DNA of 10,357 nt from contig JANWYL010000102.1 of the NCBI GenBank assembly GCA_025056955.1, positions 1 through 10,357 on the forward strand. The letters are read 5' to 3'. The position numbers and the translations under genes are program-made. A model generated the notes under the pieces. That model was not told the DNA's origin. It searched no databases and saw nothing but the letters and a program-made list of their open reading frames with translations. Source of the stretch: Sandaracinaceae bacterium. Its GTDB lineage: Bacteria; Myxococcota_A; Polyangia; Polyangiales; Sandaracinaceae. Shown here piece after piece: positions 1 through 6,286 of this stretch; the first letter of the stretch is position 1; each line of letters opens with the position of its first letter.

Positions 1-951
1 GATTCCCCATTCCTTTTGCCACCGGCTGCGCTTTGCCGATGGGAGCTCTGGCATGGTGCGGCGGACCTCTTCGATCCAACCCTCGTCGATCACAAGGGGG
101 GGAAGGTCTGGGTCGGCAAAGTAGCGGTAATCGTGCGCCTCCTCTTTTGATCGGAGGGAGATGGTTTTGTCTTGGGTGGAAGACCAGGTGCGGGTTTCGC
201 GAAGCACAGTGCCGCCGCTTCTTATCACCTCGATTTGGCGCGCAATTTCATGATCAACTGCCTTGCGAACGAATTTGAAGGAGTTGATGTTTTTGAGCTC
301 GACGCGGGTGCCGAAGGTGTTTGAGCCCTTTGGGCGGACGGAGATGTTTGCATCGCAACGGAAAGAACCTTCCTCGAGATTTCCGTCGTTGATGCCCAAA
401 AACATGAGAATTTCGCGCAGCGTTCGAAGGTAGGCTTCTCCTTCCTCACCTGTTCGGATATCCGGTTCGCTCACGATTTCAATGAGAGGGATCCCCGCCC
501 GGTTGAAGTCGACGAGCGTGTCGGTTGCACCACCAACACCATGGAGGTTTTTGGCAGCATCTTCCTCGAGGTGAATGCGGGTGATGCCAATGCGCTTTGT
601 GCCATTTGGGGTGTTGATCTCGATCCACCCTTTTTCGTTGATGGGGAGATCGTGCTGGGTGATTTGGTAGCCTTTTGCGAGATCAGGGTAAAAGTAGTTT
701 TTGCGCGCAAAGCGCGAAGTGCGGCGGATGGTGCAATTTAAAGCAATTCCGGCGCGGATGGCGAGTTCAACGGCGTATCGATTTGGAACGGGGAGGGCGC
801 CAGGGAGCCCAAGGCAAACCGGGCAAGTGGCCGCATTGGGCGGAAGGCCATAGGTGGTTGGGCAAGGGCAAAACATCTTGGTGCGTGTGGCAAGCTGGGC
901 ATGGACTTCAAGGCCGATGATGGCTTCAAATTCTGTGCTGGCTTGGGCCAT
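1..951 (-). CDS. gatB: Asp/Glu-tRNA amidotransferase subunit B, N-terminal 317 residues (gene runs off the left edge)
   Basis: GatB is the tRNA-binding and kinase-like subunit of GatCAB. It phosphorylates Glu (or Asp) mischarged on tRNA(Gln) (or tRNA(Asn)), and ammonia from GatA then displaces the phosphate. The frame is open from the ATG at 951 to base 1. Family signatures in order: IGLEVHAQL at residues 12-20; a four-cysteine segment (C28, C30, C43, C46), the zinc-type motif seen in many GatB proteins; YFYPDLAKGYQITQ near 86-99; a RIHLEEDAAK stretch; DFNRAGIPLIEIVSEPD; RCDANISVRP; ELKNINSFKFVRKAI; and DYRYFADPDLPPL near the window edge. The last residues seen are the usual 'PELP..KR' linker before the helical and YqeY-like tail domains, which lie outside. 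The start is fixed by AGAAGGAG seven bases upstream, overlapping the gatA stop codon. It is the last gene of the visible gatCAB operon, and nothing looks damaged. Confidence 0.96.
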   Translation of the reverse strand, partial: MAQASTEFEAIIGLEVHAQLATRTKMFCPCPTTYGLPPNAATCPVCLGLPGALPVPNRYAVELAIRAGIALNCTIRRTSRFARKNYFYPDLAKGYQITQHDLPINEKGWIEINTPNGTKRIGITRIHLEEDAAKNLHGVGGATDTLVDFNRAGIPLIEIVSEPDIRTGEEGEAYLRTLREILMFLGINDGNLEEGSFRCDANISVRPKGSNTFGTRVELKNINSFKFVRKAVDHEIARQIEVIRSGGTVLRETRTWSSTQDKTISLRSKEEAHDYRYFADPDLPPLVIDEGWIEEVRRTMPELPSAKRSRWQKEWGI

Positions 952-964
952 TGGCTTGCTCCTT

Positions 965-2419
965 CTAGGCAACAAGGGGTGGGCTCAGGGGAGGACGGGC
1001 TTTTTCAAAGGCAAAGGCCAAGCGGAAAAGGAGGCCTTCTTCAAAGGGGCGACCTGTGAGCTCCAAGCCCACAGGCATGCCCTGGGAAAGGCCAGCTGGA
1101 ATGCTTATGGCAGGTAGGCCAGCAAGGCTTGCTGGCAGGGTGTAGACGTCCGAAAGGTACATGGCCACAGGGTCCTCTGTGCGAGAGCCAATTGGGAAGG
1201 CCACCGTTGGGGCTGTGGGGCTTGCGATGAGATCGACCTTTTCAAAGGCTTTTGCGAAATCATGAACAATGCGGGTACGCGCCCTTTGGGCTTTGGCGTA
1301 GTAGGCCTCGTAGTAGCCGGCGGAAAGCACGTAGGTGCCAAGAACAATCCGGCGACGCACTTCTTTGCCAAAAAGGGCACGGGTTTGGCAGTAGGTGCGA
1401 AAGAGGTTTTCGCTTTCTACTCGAGGGCCGTAACGCATGCCATCGAAACGGGCAAGATTTGAGCTGCACTCGGCAGGGGCGAGGATGTAATAGGCAGCCA
1501 GAGCGTACTCCAAGGAGGGAAGCTCAACCTCAATGAGGATGCAGCCCAGATCCTCGAGGATGCGAAGGGCTTGAGCAAAGCAGGCTTCAACGCCTGGTTC
1601 GGGAGCGACTTCGGCCCTTAAGCGGAGAACGCCAACCCGTAGACCTGAGAGGGGAGCGTCTTTTTCTTTGAGGAGGTTGGGGATGGGGCGGTCGGCGCTT
1701 GTGGCATCCCGCGGGTCCATGCCAAAAATCGCTTGGGCCAGGCGGGCGCAGCCATCGACATCTGTTGCCATTGGGCCGATCTGGTCGAGGGAGGAAGCAA
1801 AGGCCACAAGGCCGTAGCGCGAAACGCGCCCATAGGTGGGCTTCAGGCCAACGACTCCGCAAAAAGCAGCTGGTTGGCGAACTGAGCCGCCCGTGTCTGA
1901 GCCCAAAGCGAGGGGGGTCATGCGCGCGGCCAGCGCAGCCGCTGAGCCGCCAGAACTCCCTCCCGGGACCCGGCTGAGGTCCCAGGGGTTTAAAGCCACA
2001 CCAAAAGCCGAATATTCGTTTGAGGAACCCATCGCGAATTCGTCCATGTTGGTCTTGCCAACAATCACTGCGCCCGCCTTACGAAGCTTTTGCACTGCTG
2101 TCGCATCGTAGGGTGCCACCCACCCTTCGAGCACGCGCGAGGCGCAGGTTGTGGGCATGCCGCGGACGCAGATGTTGTCTTTGATGGCGATGGGCACTCC
2201 ACAGAGCGGGCCAAGCGCTTCGCCCCTTTTCTTCGCCCTGTCGATGGCACTGGCTTGGGCGATGGCTTGCTCTCGATCGATGTGCAAAAAGGCGCGAAGG
2301 CGCGCATTCAAAGCCTCGATGCGCTCAAGGGCGCTTTGGGTGATTTCGAGGGCGCTTGCTTCACCGCGCTCGACCGCTTGGCAGATGGCTTGGGCAGAAT
2401 CCAAAAAGGCAGCGCTCAT
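965..2419 (-). CDS. gatA: Asp/Glu-tRNA amidotransferase subunit A (glutaminase)
   Basis: GatA is an amidase-signature enzyme that hydrolyses glutamine and sends the ammonia to GatB. At 484 residues it has the normal family length. The Ser-cisSer-Lys triad is intact. Lys80 lies in GVPIAIKDN, the cis-Ser is Ser155 in the Gly/Ser-rich loop VPGGSSGGSA (151-160), and the nucleophile is Ser179 in GSDTGGSVRQPA. Compared with the well-known Staphylococcus aureus numbering (79/154/178) each is shifted by exactly one. The C-terminal part keeps the family's MYLSDVYTLPASLAGLPA and GMPVGLELTGRPF segments. The ATG at 2419 overlaps the gatC stop (ATGA, 2416-2419), so translation is probably coupled. A GGAGG sits four bases before it, inside the end of gatC. 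The TAG at 965-967 is 13 bases before gatB. This is a functional housekeeping gene. Confidence 0.97.
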   Translation of the reverse strand: MSAAFLDSAQAICQAVERGEASALEITQSALERIEALNARLRAFLHIDREQAIAQASAIDRAKKRGEALGPLCGVPIAIKDNICVRGMPTTCASRVLEGWVAPYDATAVQKLRKAGAVIVGKTNMDEFAMGSSNEYSAFGVALNPWDLSRVPGGSSGGSAAALAARMTPLALGSDTGGSVRQPAAFCGVVGLKPTYGRVSRYGLVAFASSLDQIGPMATDVDGCARLAQAIFGMDPRDATSADRPIPNLLKEKDAPLSGLRVGVLRLRAEVAPEPGVEACFAQALRILEDLGCILIEVELPSLEYALAAYYILAPAECSSNLARFDGMRYGPRVESENLFRTYCQTRALFGKEVRRRIVLGTYVLSAGYYEAYYAKAQRARTRIVHDFAKAFEKVDLIASPTAPTVAFPIGSRTEDPVAMYLSDVYTLPASLAGLPAISIPAGLSQGMPVGLELTGRPFEEGLLFRLAFAFEKARPPLSPPLVA

Positions 2420-2715
2420 TCTCCCTCCACCACACGAGGCACAGCAAAAGCACCTTCGACACTGCGCGCAGCTCCGCGCAAGGCCTCGCTTCGCCGAAGG
2501 CCTGCTTCTGGCCGATCCTCCCGCAGGCGCGTCGCTTCCTCAAGGGCGTGGAAAGTGGGTGGAACTCCCTCTGTTTCAAGGGCGTTCAAGCGCTCCACCC
2601 AACGCAAAATCGCATCGAGCTCGCCTTGAAGCACCGCGATTTCTTCATCGCTGAGCTCAAGCCTTGCAAGCGCAAGCACCCGACGGACCTCATCTTGTGT
2701 GACTCGCTCAGGCAT
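2416..2715 (-). CDS. gatC: Asp/Glu-tRNA amidotransferase subunit C
   Basis: GatC is the small subunit that wraps round the GatA-GatB interface and stabilises it. This 99-residue protein has the typical length and pattern: an N-terminal helix with VRRVLALARLELSDEE (10-25), a second helix with LDAILRWVERLNALET, then the conserved LREDRPEAGLRRSEAL (64-79) and the terminal AFAVPRVVE. The frame stays open upstream to 3057, but the family similarity begins exactly at the ATG at 2715, so the longer version is rejected as read-back through the hemH region. The start has no recognisable Shine-Dalgarno sequence: the preceding bases are a C-rich CCCCCTCATCTCAAC. This fits a short-leader or leaderless mRNA, or else initiation that depends on structure in the leader. 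It is the first gene of the minus-strand gatCAB operon and overlaps gatA by four bases. Confidence 0.95.
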   Translation of the reverse strand: MPERVTQDEVRRVLALARLELSDEEIAVLQGELDAILRWVERLNALETEGVPPTFHALEEATRLREDRPEAGLRRSEALRGAARSVEGAFAVPRVVEGE

Positions 2716-2717
2716 GT

Positions 2718-2771
2718 TGAGATGAGGGGGATTTAGCACAAAAAACGCCTTTTGGGTGCTATGAGATGAGG
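2718..2771. repeat. Pair of 10-bp direct repeats TGAGATGAGG
   Basis: TGAGATGAGG occurs at 2718-2727 and again at 2762-2771. The 44-bp start-to-start distance is close to four helical turns, so both copies would face roughly the same side of the DNA. One copy lies just upstream of the gatC start codon and the other just upstream of hemH. They could be operator half-sites for a regulator serving both genes, but two copies of a purine-rich 10-mer can also arise by chance. Confidence 0.4.
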
Positions 2772-2779
2772 CAAAAGGC
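2740..2779 (-). terminator. Terminator or attenuator-like hairpin in the gatC leader
   Basis: Read on the minus strand, GCCTTTTG (2779-2772) can pair with CAAAAGGC (2754-2747) across a 17-base loop. A single G follows and then T6 (2745-2740), which is the outline of a Rho-independent terminator. It ends 24 bases before the gatC start codon and points toward gatC. No minus-strand gene immediately upstream needs a terminator here, so leader attenuation of gatCAB is one reading. A competing stem, GGTGC (2782-2778) with GCACC (2759-2755), shares two bases with the first arm and would exclude full formation of the terminator stem. Seen: the complementarity and the T-run. Inferred: any function. 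Confidence 0.4.
2757..2765 (+). promoter_or_regulatory. Possible extended -10 element for hemH
   Basis: TGCTATGAG matches the TGn-TATAAT extended -10 pattern in the TG and in four of the six hexamer positions. The region 17 bases upstream is not a recognisable -35. It would start transcription near 2772, giving a leader of about 20 bases before the hemH ATG. This is a weak call, supported mainly by its position. Confidence 0.28.
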
Positions 2780-2793
2780 ACCATGCTTTTTTC

Positions 2794-3798
2794 ATGCCCC
2801 AAGCGCTTCCATACGATGCGGTTTTGATCCTCTCTTTTGGCGCCCCCGAGGGGCCAGATGAGGTCATGCCCTTTCTCGAAAGGGTGACGCAAGGCCGAAA
2901 CATCCCCCGAGAGCGCTTGCTGGAAGTCGCCGCACACTACCACCATTTTGGTGGGGTCTCCCCTCTCAACGCCCAAAACAGGGCCTTGGTGGCTGCCCTC
3001 CAAGCCCGCCTTGAAGAAAAAGGAATTGGGCTTCCAGTGTACTTGGGTAACCGCCACTCACCTCCTTTTTTGAGGGATGTGGTGAGGAAAATGAAAAAAG
3101 ACGGGGTGCGGCGAGCGATTGGGATTGCGACCAGCGCCTTTGGGAGCCCATCAAGTTGCCGGCAGTATCAAGAAGCCATCCAGGCAGCTGTTCAAAGCGA
3201 GGGCGGGCCTTCGATCGATAAGGTCCCGCCCTTCTGGGACCACCCTGGCTTTATCGAGGCCCAAGTGCTTCAAGTGCAAGCCTATTGTGCTGCCCAGGGA
3301 ATTGGGCTCACCTCGGAAGCTTTGCAGGTGCTCATGAGCGCCCATTCAATCCCCCTTGCCATGGCCAAAGTGAGCCCCTATGTCGAGGAGCTTAAAGATA
3401 CGGCGCGGCTCGTTGCCCAAGGGCTTGGGATTGATGCGTGGGAGCTCGTGTGGCAGTCCCGAAGCGGCCCGCCGCAAGTGCCATGGCTTGAGCCCGATAT
3501 TCTTGCGGCAATCGAGCGTTTGCCCCTAAATGGGATTCGGGAAGTTTTGGTAATACCCATCGGTTTTTTGAGCGACCACATGGAGGTGATGTGGGATTTG
3601 GACATCGAAGCCAAGGGCAGGGCAGAAGCGCATGGAATGCGCTTTTGGAGGGCACCAACCCTTGGCACACACCCTCGCTTTGTTGAGGTGCTTTGCGAGC
3701 TTGTCGAAGAGCGGCTTTTTGGTTTTTCCCCAAAGCGGCTTGGTTCTCTCGCTTCAAGACCACGTTGCACCCCTGAATGCTGCCGCCTGAGCAGCTAA
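2794..3798 (+). CDS. hemH: Ferrochelatase of the actinobacterial type (protoporphyrin or coproporphyrin ferrochelatase)
   Basis: This enzyme inserts ferrous iron into a porphyrin at or near the end of heme synthesis. The 334-residue chain has the family hallmarks: YDAVLILSFGAPEGP (7-21), HFGGVSPLN (51-59), the catalytic His184 in MSAHSIP, the WQSRSGPPQVPWLEPD block (220-235), and Glu264 in GFLSDHMEVMWDLD. The 220-235 block and the PFLERVTQGRNIPRERL segment resemble, from memory, the mycobacterial enzyme far more than the E. coli one. The protein ends in a short Cys-rich tail (C325, C329, C330), and C122 lies in the SSC motif. [2Fe-2S] ferrochelatases of actinobacteria use one internal and three C-terminal cysteines, so a cluster is possible here. 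Whether the substrate is protoporphyrin IX or coproporphyrin III cannot be decided by eye. The ATG at 2794 gives a natural N-terminus but has no well-spaced Shine-Dalgarno sequence. The gene is divergent from gatC. Confidence 0.93.
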   Translation: MPQALPYDAVLILSFGAPEGPDEVMPFLERVTQGRNIPRERLLEVAAHYHHFGGVSPLNAQNRALVAALQARLEEKGIGLPVYLGNRHSPPFLRDVVRKMKKDGVRRAIGIATSAFGSPSSCRQYQEAIQAAVQSEGGPSIDKVPPFWDHPGFIEAQVLQVQAYCAAQGIGLTSEALQVLMSAHSIPLAMAKVSPYVEELKDTARLVAQGLGIDAWELVWQSRSGPPQVPWLEPDILAAIERLPLNGIREVLVIPIGFLSDHMEVMWDLDIEAKGRAEAHGMRFWRAPTLGTHPRFVEVLCELVEERLFGFSPKRLGSLASRPRCTPECCRLSS

Positions 3799-4600
3799 TA
3801 CCCAAATTGGGTGAGCTCTGAAGTTGGGTAGGGTGTGTTGCGGTTGGTTGCATGGGTAAGATTCTTTTTTGGTGTAATGAGGAGCATCACCAACCAGATC
3901 AACCCCTCACACCGAGCCTGCACGATTGGCCACTCTTTCTTGCGCTCACCGTGGGCAAAAGACCTCAACCCACATCACCAATCACATCGACCACCATCGA
4001 ACACCATTGAATGAGCTCGTTGGACCAGCACGTAGCCCATCGGTGCGCCAAGCCCACCTTCGCATGCACCCAGCGACACAATCGCTTGTGCTCGAGCAAG
4101 GCTTGAGGTGCCTGTGTGCAGAACCCCCCAAGGCGCAGCGCGTGCCACCAAGCGAGCTTGAACTCCTTCCATAAAGCGTGCTTCCAAAGCCAAATCCCGA
4201 ATACCTAGAGATGGTAGGGGGCACAATTCCACCAAGTTCGGCCCAAGCGAGGTAGGAGCCCTTTGCCTCGATTGATTGCTCAATGCACTGCTGGCTTTGA
4301 CTGCAAGATCCCCCTCAAACAATCTCAAACCATCTGCTTCCCACTTCCTCATCCACAAACGCAGGCATTGAACTGGAAAGCTAAGGTTCGCTGCCACGGC
4401 TCGATCCATGCCAATGCACGCTCCATGGGAGAAGAGGCCCTGTCCTGCATTGCCATCTTGCGATAAAGTGCTGCCCAAGCCTGCCAAAACCCACACTTCC
4501 AGGTGCCCGAGCTTTCTCAAAGCGCGCCACCGCAACATCACAAAAGTGTTGCTCATTGGCTGAAAAGAAGCAGGAAGGAGAGTTTTAGGATATCTTTCCT
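3799..4600. other. About 800 bp without a convincing gene
   Basis: No frame between hemH and the fumarase gene gives a recognisable protein. Plus-strand frames are short and of unnatural composition. Right after hemH, ACCCAAATTGGGT (3800-3812) could form a small hairpin but has no T-run, so it is at best a poor terminator. At 3869-3893, TTGGTG and CACCAA flank an ATG/CAT inner stem with an AGGAG loop (3880-3884). An outer GGTTGGT (3842-3848) and ACCAACC (3889-3895) offer an alternative pairing. The best coding candidate is the minus-strand frame 3975-4556, listed separately. The stretch may be a decayed gene, a fast-evolving gene, or an untranslated region for the fumarase. Confidence 0.5.
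3975..4556 (-). CDS. Doubtful hypothetical protein, possibly remnant
   Basis: This is an open frame of 193 codons with an ATG at 4556 and TGA at 3975-3977. I do not recognise the product. In favour: it is the longest frame in an otherwise empty 800 bp, and it has some protein-like stretches, for instance the Ala/Gly/Leu-rich C-terminal third around HTGTSSLARAQAIVSLGAC. Against: there is no Shine-Dalgarno sequence before the ATG (a pyrimidine-rich CTTCTTTTCAGCCA precedes it). The composition is unusual, with six Trp and five Cys but few acidic or Lys residues. The start also lies only about 45 bp from the divergent fumarase start. No signal peptide or clear membrane segment is visible. It may be a genuine lineage-specific gene, a degraded gene, or a chance frame; I lean to the last two. 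Confidence 0.25.
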   Translation of the reverse strand: MSNTFVMLRWRALRKLGHLEVWVLAGLGSTLSQDGNAGQGLFSHGACIGMDRAVAANLSFPVQCLRLWMRKWEADGLRLFEGDLAVKASSALSNQSRQRAPTSLGPNLVELCPLPSLGIRDLALEARFMEGVQARLVARAAPWGVLHTGTSSLARAQAIVSLGACEGGLGAPMGYVLVQRAHSMVFDGGRCDW

Positions 4601-4603
4601 TTG

Positions 4604-6247
4604 ATGGCTTCAGCGCTTTTGCCCATTGGTCCTGATCTCACTCCTTATCGCTTGCTTTTTCGGGAAGGAATCCGTGTGCTTGAGGGGCTGGGTCGGCGTT
4701 TCATCGAGGTCGAGCGCGAGGTGCTCGAAGAGCTTGCCTTCCAAGCGATGAAAGAGATCGCGTACAAAGTGCGTCCAGGCCACCTCGCTCAACTCCGGGC
4801 CATTCTCGATGATCCGGAAGCTTCGGCAAATGATCGCTTTGTGGCCTTGGAGCTCCTCAAAAACGCTGTGATCGCTGCGCAAGGTGTGCTCCCCATGTGC
4901 CAGGACACGGGGACAGCCATCGTCATGGCCAAGCGAGGCCAAGGGGTGCTCACTTCCAGGGGAGATGATGAGGCGCTTTCTCGCGGGATCGAAAGGGCAT
5001 ACAGGGAGTTGCCCTTGCGCTATTCGCAACTGGCCCCTCTTGACATGTGGAACGAAGTCAATACACGCAACAACCTTCCTGCTCAAATCGAAATCGAAGC
5101 GGTTGATGGGTGTGAGTATCGTTTCCTCTTTATGGCCAAGGGTGGGGGCTCAGCAAACAAGAGCCTGCTTTTCCAAGAAACGAAAGCCTTGCTTGAGCCT
5201 CGGGCGATGCGGGCTTTCATCGATCGCGTGTTGCGCTCGCTGGGTACGGCGGCATGCCCACCCTATCACCTTGCGATCGTGGTGGGAGGAACGAGCGCGG
5301 AGTATGCCTTAAAGGTTGCAAAGTATGCTTCGGCTCGTTTTCTCGACACTTTGCCCACGCGAGGAAGCCCAAGTGGCCATGCGTTTCGGGATCTCGAATT
5401 CGAAGCAGAGGTGCTTGAGATGAGCCGAAGGCTTGGGGTGGGTGCGCAGTTTGGAGGTAAGTACTTTTGCCACGATGTTCGCGTGATTCGCTTGCCGCGC
5501 CATGGGGCAAGTTGCCCTGTGGCTGTGGCTGTGAGCTGTGCTGCCGATCGCCAGGCCCTTGCAAAAATCACCGAAGAGGGGGTTTTCCTCGAGGCCCTTG
5601 AGGACGAGCCGGAGAAATACTTGCCAGTTCAAGATGGATTGACAGGGGAGGTCGTTGAGGTCGATCTCCGTCGGCCAATGAGCGAAATCCGGGCTCTCCT
5701 TTCAAAGTATCCTGTGCGCACGCGCCTTTCGCTGAGCGGGCCAATGGTTGTTGCACGGGACATTGCCCACGCAAAAATCAAGGAGCGCTTGGACCGAGGG
5801 GAGGGATTGCCCGACTACATGAAAGAGCACTGCATCTACTACGCTGGGCCTGCGAAAACCCCAGAAGGGTATGCTTCAGGCAGTTTCGGACCAACCACAG
5901 CAGGGCGCATGGATGTTTACCTTGCACCCTTTATGGAAGCAGGGGGAAGTTACGTCACGGTGGCAAAAGGAAACCGCTCCAGGCAAGCGGTTGAAGCGTG
6001 CAAGAGATACGGTGGCTTTTATCTCGGTTCAATCGGCGGGCCGGCTGCGCGCTTGGCCAAAGATTGCATCCGAAAGGTTGAAGTCATCGACTACCCAGAA
6101 CTTGGCATGGAGGCAGTGTGGAAGATTGAAGTGGTTGATTTTCCTGCTTTCATCGTCATCGATGACAAGGGGAACGATTTCTTTGCAGAATGGCTTGGGG
6201 GATCACCCAGTGGTGATGAGAAACACCTTCCTGTGGTGAAAGGGTGA
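4604..6247 (+). CDS. fumA: Class I fumarate hydratase, single chain, [4Fe-4S]
   Basis: This TCA-cycle enzyme reversibly hydrates fumarate to L-malate using an oxygen-sensitive [4Fe-4S] cluster. From the ATG at 4604 it is 547 residues, the usual size for the fused alpha-beta form (FumA/FumB of E. coli, Leishmania fumarase). The likely cluster ligands are Cys99 (LPMCQDTGT), Cys218 (GTAACPPYH) and Cys312 (AVSCAADR). Their spacings of 119 and 94 equal those of E. coli FumA C105/C224/C318. Other family landmarks are NEVNTRNNLPAQIE, MAKGGGSANKS, GGKYFCHDVRVIRLPRHGASCP, and in the C-terminal swivelling domain SGPMVVARDIAHAK, YYAGPAKTP, SFGPTTAGRMD and the KGNRS loop. An in-frame TAG at 4586-4588 limits the start to TTG 4601 or ATG 4604. 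The strong AGGAAGGAG (4572-4580) is too far away (23 bases), leaving only AGGA at 4587-4590, so initiation is not textbook. L-tartrate dehydratase is a related alternative, but the full-length fused architecture favours fumarase. Confidence 0.95.
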   Translation: MASALLPIGPDLTPYRLLFREGIRVLEGLGRRFIEVEREVLEELAFQAMKEIAYKVRPGHLAQLRAILDDPEASANDRFVALELLKNAVIAAQGVLPMCQDTGTAIVMAKRGQGVLTSRGDDEALSRGIERAYRELPLRYSQLAPLDMWNEVNTRNNLPAQIEIEAVDGCEYRFLFMAKGGGSANKSLLFQETKALLEPRAMRAFIDRVLRSLGTAACPPYHLAIVVGGTSAEYALKVAKYASARFLDTLPTRGSPSGHAFRDLEFEAEVLEMSRRLGVGAQFGGKYFCHDVRVIRLPRHGASCPVAVAVSCAADRQALAKITEEGVFLEALEDEPEKYLPVQDGLTGEVVEVDLRRPMSEIRALLSKYPVRTRLSLSGPMVVARDIAHAKIKERLDRGEGLPDYMKEHCIYYAGPAKTPEGYASGSFGPTTAGRMDVYLAPFMEAGGSYVTVAKGNRSRQAVEACKRYGGFYLGSIGGPAARLAKDCIRKVEVIDYPELGMEAVWKIEVVDFPAFIVIDDKGNDFFAEWLGGSPSGDEKHLPVVKG

Positions 6248-6266
6248 TCTGATTCGATGTTTCACC
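6235..6266. terminator. Possible hairpin at the convergent end of fumA and the YbjN-like gene
   Basis: GGTGAAA (6235-6241) and TTTCACC (6260-6266) can form a 7-bp stem across an 18-base loop spanning the fumarase stop codon. It lies in the 39-bp gap between convergent genes, where a bidirectional terminator is expected. There is no T-run on either side, so it is a weak candidate. Confidence 0.25.
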
Positions 6267-6286
6267 TTGTGGTGCGTCTTGTGGTG

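Larger units (their letters stand above)
2716..2793. promoter_or_regulatory. Divergent gatC/hemH intergenic control region
   Basis: This 78-bp gap separates two divergently transcribed genes, so it should carry signals for both unless a promoter lies inside a coding region. It contains a perfect 10-bp direct repeat TGAGATGAGG at 2718-2727 and 2762-2771, with starts 44 bp apart. It also has an 8-bp inverted repeat at 2747-2754 and 2772-2779, an A6 run at 2740-2745, and an extended -10-like element at 2757-2765. No consensus -35 box pairs well with any candidate -10 in either direction. Assigning regulation to these elements is inference. Confidence 0.6.

Noticed and set aside
2090..2654. Plus-strand frames of 167-179 codons opposite gatA and gatC
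   Set aside because: They lie entirely antisense to unmistakable gatA/gatC sequence and have unnatural composition.
2716..3057. Longer version of gatC extending 114 codons upstream of 2715
   Set aside because: The extra residues are antisense to hemH, unrelated to GatC, and the GatC similarity starts exactly at the ATG at 2715.
3800..3812. ACCCAAATTGGGT as the hemH terminator
   Set aside because: The usable stem is about five base pairs and no T-run follows, so it does not meet the form of an intrinsic terminator.
3392..3853. 153-codon minus-strand frame opposite hemH
   Set aside because: Antisense shadow of the conserved C-terminal half of ferrochelatase; low-complexity composition.
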